A DNA stretch of 15,215 nt from Chloroflexota bacterium (GTDB taxonomy: Bacteria > Chloroflexota > UBA6077 > CF-72): the NCBI GenBank assembly GCA_019247135.1, contig JAFAPL010000473.1, forward strand, positions 1-15,215, given 5' to 3'. Position 1 is the stretch's first letter. The number at the start of each line of letters is the position of its first letter. The translations under genes and the position numbers were made by a program. The notes below the pieces were generated by a model. It worked only from the letters and a program-made list of their open reading frames with translations. It was not told the origin of the DNA and made no database searches. Shown here piece after piece: positions 12,269 to 15,215 of the stretch.

Positions 12269-14899
12269 GTGCCGACACTCGTGTCCGACGACCTGGAGAT
12301 CCTGCGAGACGAAAACCGTCGCTTGCGAGCGCTGGTCGAGTTCGGGCGTCATGTCACCGCCGAACGCGACCTGGTGACACAGGTGCGGATGCTTTGCCGT
12401 GAGCTGCAGCCGACAACCGGCTGCGCGGCGGCAGCAGTGGTTGTGTACAAGGCGGATGGAAACGCGGAAGCTGTCGAGACCGTGGGCTTCGACGAGGGCC
12501 ACGCGGATCCGATCGCGCGCGCACTGCACTTCCTCGACCTGCGGTTCGCCTTCGAGTCCAGGTCGGACGATCGCGCCGTCAGAATGGATGTGGCAACAGA
12601 CGCCAGGCTGGATGTCTTGCGCGAGCCCTTGCTCGCGGCAGACCTCAAGCGGGCCGTTGTCGTACCGCTCGCGGTGGGCGACGAGCGTCTGGGGGCCGTC
12701 CTCACGTTCGACGATGGGACGAATCGGGACTTCGACTGTTTGACGCCGTTGGCGGACGCGGCCGCGATGGCGATTCAGAACGCGCGCATGTACGCCGCGG
12801 GGCACCGTGAGCTGCGTCAGCGCGAGGCCTTGCGCGCAGTCATCGCGTCGATCTCATCCGAGCTCGACCTGGATAGCCTGCTCGCGCGTGTGGTGGCCGG
12901 AGCGGTCCAGCTGTGTGATGCGCAACACGGGATCATCAGCTTCGTCGAGTCGGACGGGAACGCGCGTGTACGGGCAGTCCACAATCTGCCGCCAAGCATG
13001 TGTGGTCGGTCAATTCCGCGCGGCGACGGGCTCACCGGCCTGGTTCTCGCGCGTGGTGGTCCAGCCGTCGTCGATCAGTACGCGGATGTGCCGCGGCCGC
13101 TCCAGACGGACATGTGCCTCGGCGCGGCCATTGGTGTCCCGATCTGGTGGCAGGATCAGATACTCGGTGTTTTCGGTATTTTCGCAGCGCGCGACGGGCA
13201 GCGGTTCGACGTCGTCGATCGGCAGGCGATGGAAATGCTGGCCAACCACGTGGCGATCGCCATCGAAAACGCACGCCTCTACGGGGAGGTGCGTTGGCGG
13301 CTTGCGGAGCTCACGGGGCTGCAGGCCGCGAGCACGGCGCTGGTCGAGGAGTTACAGCCCGAGCGCGCCTTGCGCGTCCTGGCTGAACAAGCGCTGGCTT
13401 TATCCGGCGCGGGAACGGTATCGATCGAGCTGCTCCGCGGCGGCAGCCGTGAGCTCGAAGTCCAGGTCGCCGTGGGCGACGATGCGGTTGAGTTGGCCGC
13501 CAAGCGGGTCAGTGTCGAAGGGTCATTGCGCGGGGCCGCGGTGCGAACTGGCTTGCCTCAGCTCGGGGGTGGCAGCGACCCGGGTTGGACATCCGATCGC
13601 GCGATGATGGTCGTGCCGCTGCGCGCGCGCGGGCGTACGCTCGGCACCCTGTCCGCATACACGCACGACCCCGATGTATTTCGGGCCGGGCAGCTCGAGC
13701 TGCTCACGACGTTCGCCAACCAGGCCGCCATCAGCCTGGACAACGCGCGCCTGTACGCCGAGCTGCAGAGTCGCCTGGAGGAAATGGTTGGTCTCCAACG
13801 ACTGGGCACGTTGCTGTTGGAGGAACACGACTTCGATCGCGTGTTGCAAGCGATCTGCGAACAACTGCAGCGCCTCACGGATGCCGGCGGCGTTGGTCTC
13901 GCTTTACTCGAGGACGATCCACGCTTCCTCGAAATGCGCACCGTCGTTGGTCCCTCGGCGGGTGTGTTGCGCGGCATGCGGATTCCGACTGACGCATCGT
14001 TCGCCGCCGAAGCCCTGCGCACCAATCGCCCTCAACGCAGCGACGACGCGCAGCATGATCCGCGCGGGTACAAGAAGAGCCTGATCCTCGGCAACACGCG
14101 GACGATCCTCTCGGTACCGATGAAGACGCGCCGGCGCAGTGTCGGCGTGCTCAGCGTCTACAACAAACAGGGCCAGGGGGGCTTCACCGATCGCGACGCC
14201 GAGCTGGCAACGTTCTTCGCGAATCAGGCTGCTGCCGCCATCGAGAACGCGCGCCTGTACGAGCAGACGCGCGAGTATGCCGTGGTCGAAGAACGCAATC
14301 GACTCGCGCGCGAGCTGCACGATTCCGTGACGCAAAGCCTGTTCAGTGTCTCGCTCCTGTCCGAGGCAGCGCTGAGCCTGCTGGATCGTGACGCGGCCAA
14401 AGCGCGCGAGCGTCTGGAACGCGCCAACGAGCTGGCGCAGGGCGCCCTCGCCGAAATGCGCGCGTTGATCTTCCAGTTGCGTCCGGTCACGCTTCAGGAG
14501 GAGGGGTTGTTGTCGGCGGTCAAGAAGCACCTGGCCGCACTGCATAGTCGGCACGGCAGGCTCGTGGAGCTGCGCGTGACGGGTACGCCACGCCGTCTAC
14601 CCGCGCCCGTCGAGGACGCCGCGTTCCGCATCGTCCAGGAAAGTCTCAACAACGTGTTCAAGCACGCGAACGCTCAGCGCATCGGGGTAGAGCTGCGGTT
14701 CGAGGCGGACATGCTGCGTGTGTGCACGCACGACGATGGTGTGGGCTTCGAGCCGTCGTCACTGCCGAGGCGCGACACTCTGGGCATGTCGAGCATGCGC
14801 GAACGTGCCGAATCCGTCGGCGGCCGATTATCGGTCCAGAGCGCACCCGGCCAGGGAGCGCGAATCAGCGCGGAGCTGCCTGTTCAGGATGCCGACTAG
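12269..14899 (+). CDS. Soluble four-GAF sensor histidine kinase (HisKA_3 / HATPase_c)
   Basis: A cytosolic kinase of 876 residues from the GTG at 12269; an upstream TTG at 12185 adds 28 residues without homology. After a short helical start (LEILRDENRRLRALVEF) come four GAF-type domains, about 35-170, 185-335, 350-493 and 510-660. Each ends in the same helix motif: QNARMY (170), ENARLY (333), DNARLY (491), ENARLY (658). The first is the least typical. The dimerisation domain has the HisKA_3 sequence ERNRLARELHDSVTQSLFS with phospho-acceptor H684. The ATPase domain has the N-box (ESLNNVFKHANA, near 794), G1 (DDGVGFEP) and G2 (LGMSSMRERAESVGG). No transmembrane segment exists, so the signal is internal: a small ligand, a gas, redox or a tetrapyrrole. 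The ligand cannot be read from sequence. The stop overlaps the next gene by 11 bp, so the two are translationally coupled. Confidence 0.93.
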   Translation: MPTLVSDDLEILRDENRRLRALVEFGRHVTAERDLVTQVRMLCRELQPTTGCAAAAVVVYKADGNAEAVETVGFDEGHADPIARALHFLDLRFAFESRSDDRAVRMDVATDARLDVLREPLLAADLKRAVVVPLAVGDERLGAVLTFDDGTNRDFDCLTPLADAAAMAIQNARMYAAGHRELRQREALRAVIASISSELDLDSLLARVVAGAVQLCDAQHGIISFVESDGNARVRAVHNLPPSMCGRSIPRGDGLTGLVLARGGPAVVDQYADVPRPLQTDMCLGAAIGVPIWWQDQILGVFGIFAARDGQRFDVVDRQAMEMLANHVAIAIENARLYGEVRWRLAELTGLQAASTALVEELQPERALRVLAEQALALSGAGTVSIELLRGGSRELEVQVAVGDDAVELAAKRVSVEGSLRGAAVRTGLPQLGGGSDPGWTSDRAMMVVPLRARGRTLGTLSAYTHDPDVFRAGQLELLTTFANQAAISLDNARLYAELQSRLEEMVGLQRLGTLLLEEHDFDRVLQAICEQLQRLTDAGGVGLALLEDDPRFLEMRTVVGPSAGVLRGMRIPTDASFAAEALRTNRPQRSDDAQHDPRGYKKSLILGNTRTILSVPMKTRRRSVGVLSVYNKQGQGGFTDRDAELATFFANQAAAAIENARLYEQTREYAVVEERNRLARELHDSVTQSLFSVSLLSEAALSLLDRDAAKARERLERANELAQGALAEMRALIFQLRPVTLQEEGLLSAVKKHLAALHSRHGRLVELRVTGTPRRLPAPVEDAAFRIVQESLNNVFKHANAQRIGVELRFEADMLRVCTHDDGVGFEPSSLPRRDTLGMSSMRERAESVGGRLSVQSAPGQGARISAELPVQDAD

Positions 14900-15215
14900 C
14901 GCCGAGCCGCGCGCAACACGCGTGTTGATCGTGGATGACCATGGCGTCGTTCGCGAAGGCCTGCGCGCTTACCTCGAGCTCGAGGCCGACATCGAGGTCG
15001 TCGGTGAAGCGCGGGACGGTGCCGAAGGTGTGCGTCGCGCCCACGAGCTGCAGCCGGACGTGGTGCTCATGGATCTGGTCATGCCGACGATGGACGGCGT
15101 CGACGCGACCAGTCGTATCAAGCAGGAGCGGCCCGAGACGCACGTGATTGTGCTGACCTCGTTTCTGGACGACGAGCGGGTCGTGCCGGCCATCAAAGCA
15201 GGCGCGACCAGCTAT
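14889..15215 (+). CDS. NarL/LuxR-type response regulator, 3' end cut by the window edge
   Basis: The ATG at 14889 lies inside the last codons of the kinase gene. 109 residues are visible before the window ends, so only the receiver is seen. It has the acidic pair D16-D17 (LIVDDHGVVREGL), phospho-acceptor D62 (VVLMDLVMPTMDGVDAT) and T90 (VIVLTSF). It ends at GATSY, just before the expected conserved Lys. The sequence is typical of the NarL family, so a LuxR-type helix-turn-helix output domain is expected beyond the edge but not shown. It is the probable cognate partner of the four-GAF kinase, given the overlap and the HisKA_3 type of that kinase. Confidence 0.92.
   Translation, partial: MPTSAEPRATRVLIVDDHGVVREGLRAYLELEADIEVVGEARDGAEGVRRAHELQPDVVLMDLVMPTMDGVDATSRIKQERPETHVIVLTSFLDDERVVPAIKAGATSY

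Noticed and set aside
12807..13607. 266-codon plus-strand frame inside the kinase
   Set aside because: Shifted frame of the GAF region, Ser/Arg/Trp-rich, no motifs.
13904..14554. 216-codon minus-strand frame inside the kinase
   Set aside because: Antisense to the fourth GAF and HisKA_3 domains; no support of its own.

Overview
This is a high-GC bacterial window with densely packed genes. Family content points to Chloroflexota or a close relative. The evidence is a secreted double-psi-barrel protein with an LGFP-like tail, a MecA-type lipoprotein penicillin-binding protein, a soluble multi-GAF HisKA_3 kinase with a NarL-type partner, and a holin-IV-like/phosphodiesterase fusion. This placement is inferred from gene content, not from a phylogenetic marker. 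I see no tRNA, rRNA, CRISPR array, insertion sequence or integrase.

Layout. 1-184 is a short stretch without a convincing gene. It has a 12-bp palindrome, a 27-nt repeat and a GC-rich inverted repeat. 185-3667 is a divergent envelope pair: a secreted RlpA-like barrel protein (-) and a class B-type PBP lipoprotein (+). 3664-6174 is a two-gene minus-strand operon: a soluble PRC-barrel/MgtE-N/CBS protein followed 21 bp later by an Nramp-fold transporter whose metal site is altered in the manner of Mg2+-type NRAMP relatives. 6175-6498 is a leader/promoter region. 6499-6615 is a 27-residue Lys/Gly-rich mini-gene with a strong ribosome binding site and its own terminator. 6625-7731 (-) is a zinc-dependent MDR dehydrogenase. 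7803-9827 (+) is a four-TM holin-like domain fused to an alkaline-phosphatase-superfamily phosphodiesterase. 9783-10975 (-) holds an endonuclease/exonuclease/phosphatase-fold hydrolase and a stand-alone receiver. 11074-11201 (+) is a possible 27-residue membrane mini-protein followed by a terminator. 11240-11713 (+) is a secreted DUF192 protein. 11636-12166 (-) is a receiver-like protein that has lost every phosphorylation residue. 12269-15215 (+) is a large four-GAF histidine kinase overlapping a NarL-type response regulator cut by the window edge.

How it fits together. Three themes stand out: peptidoglycan and envelope work on the left, divalent-cation (probably Mg2+) handling in the middle-left, and two-component signalling on the right. 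In the signalling part a phosphorylation-dead receiver is transcribed divergently from the kinase operon. Three of the four convergent gene pairs overlap at their 3' ends (4, 45 and 78 bp). Several starts lie 7-14 nt after a TA-N3-T box, which suggests leaderless or very short-leader transcripts. The least described parts are the two mini-genes, the dead receiver and the Nramp/MgtE-N pair.
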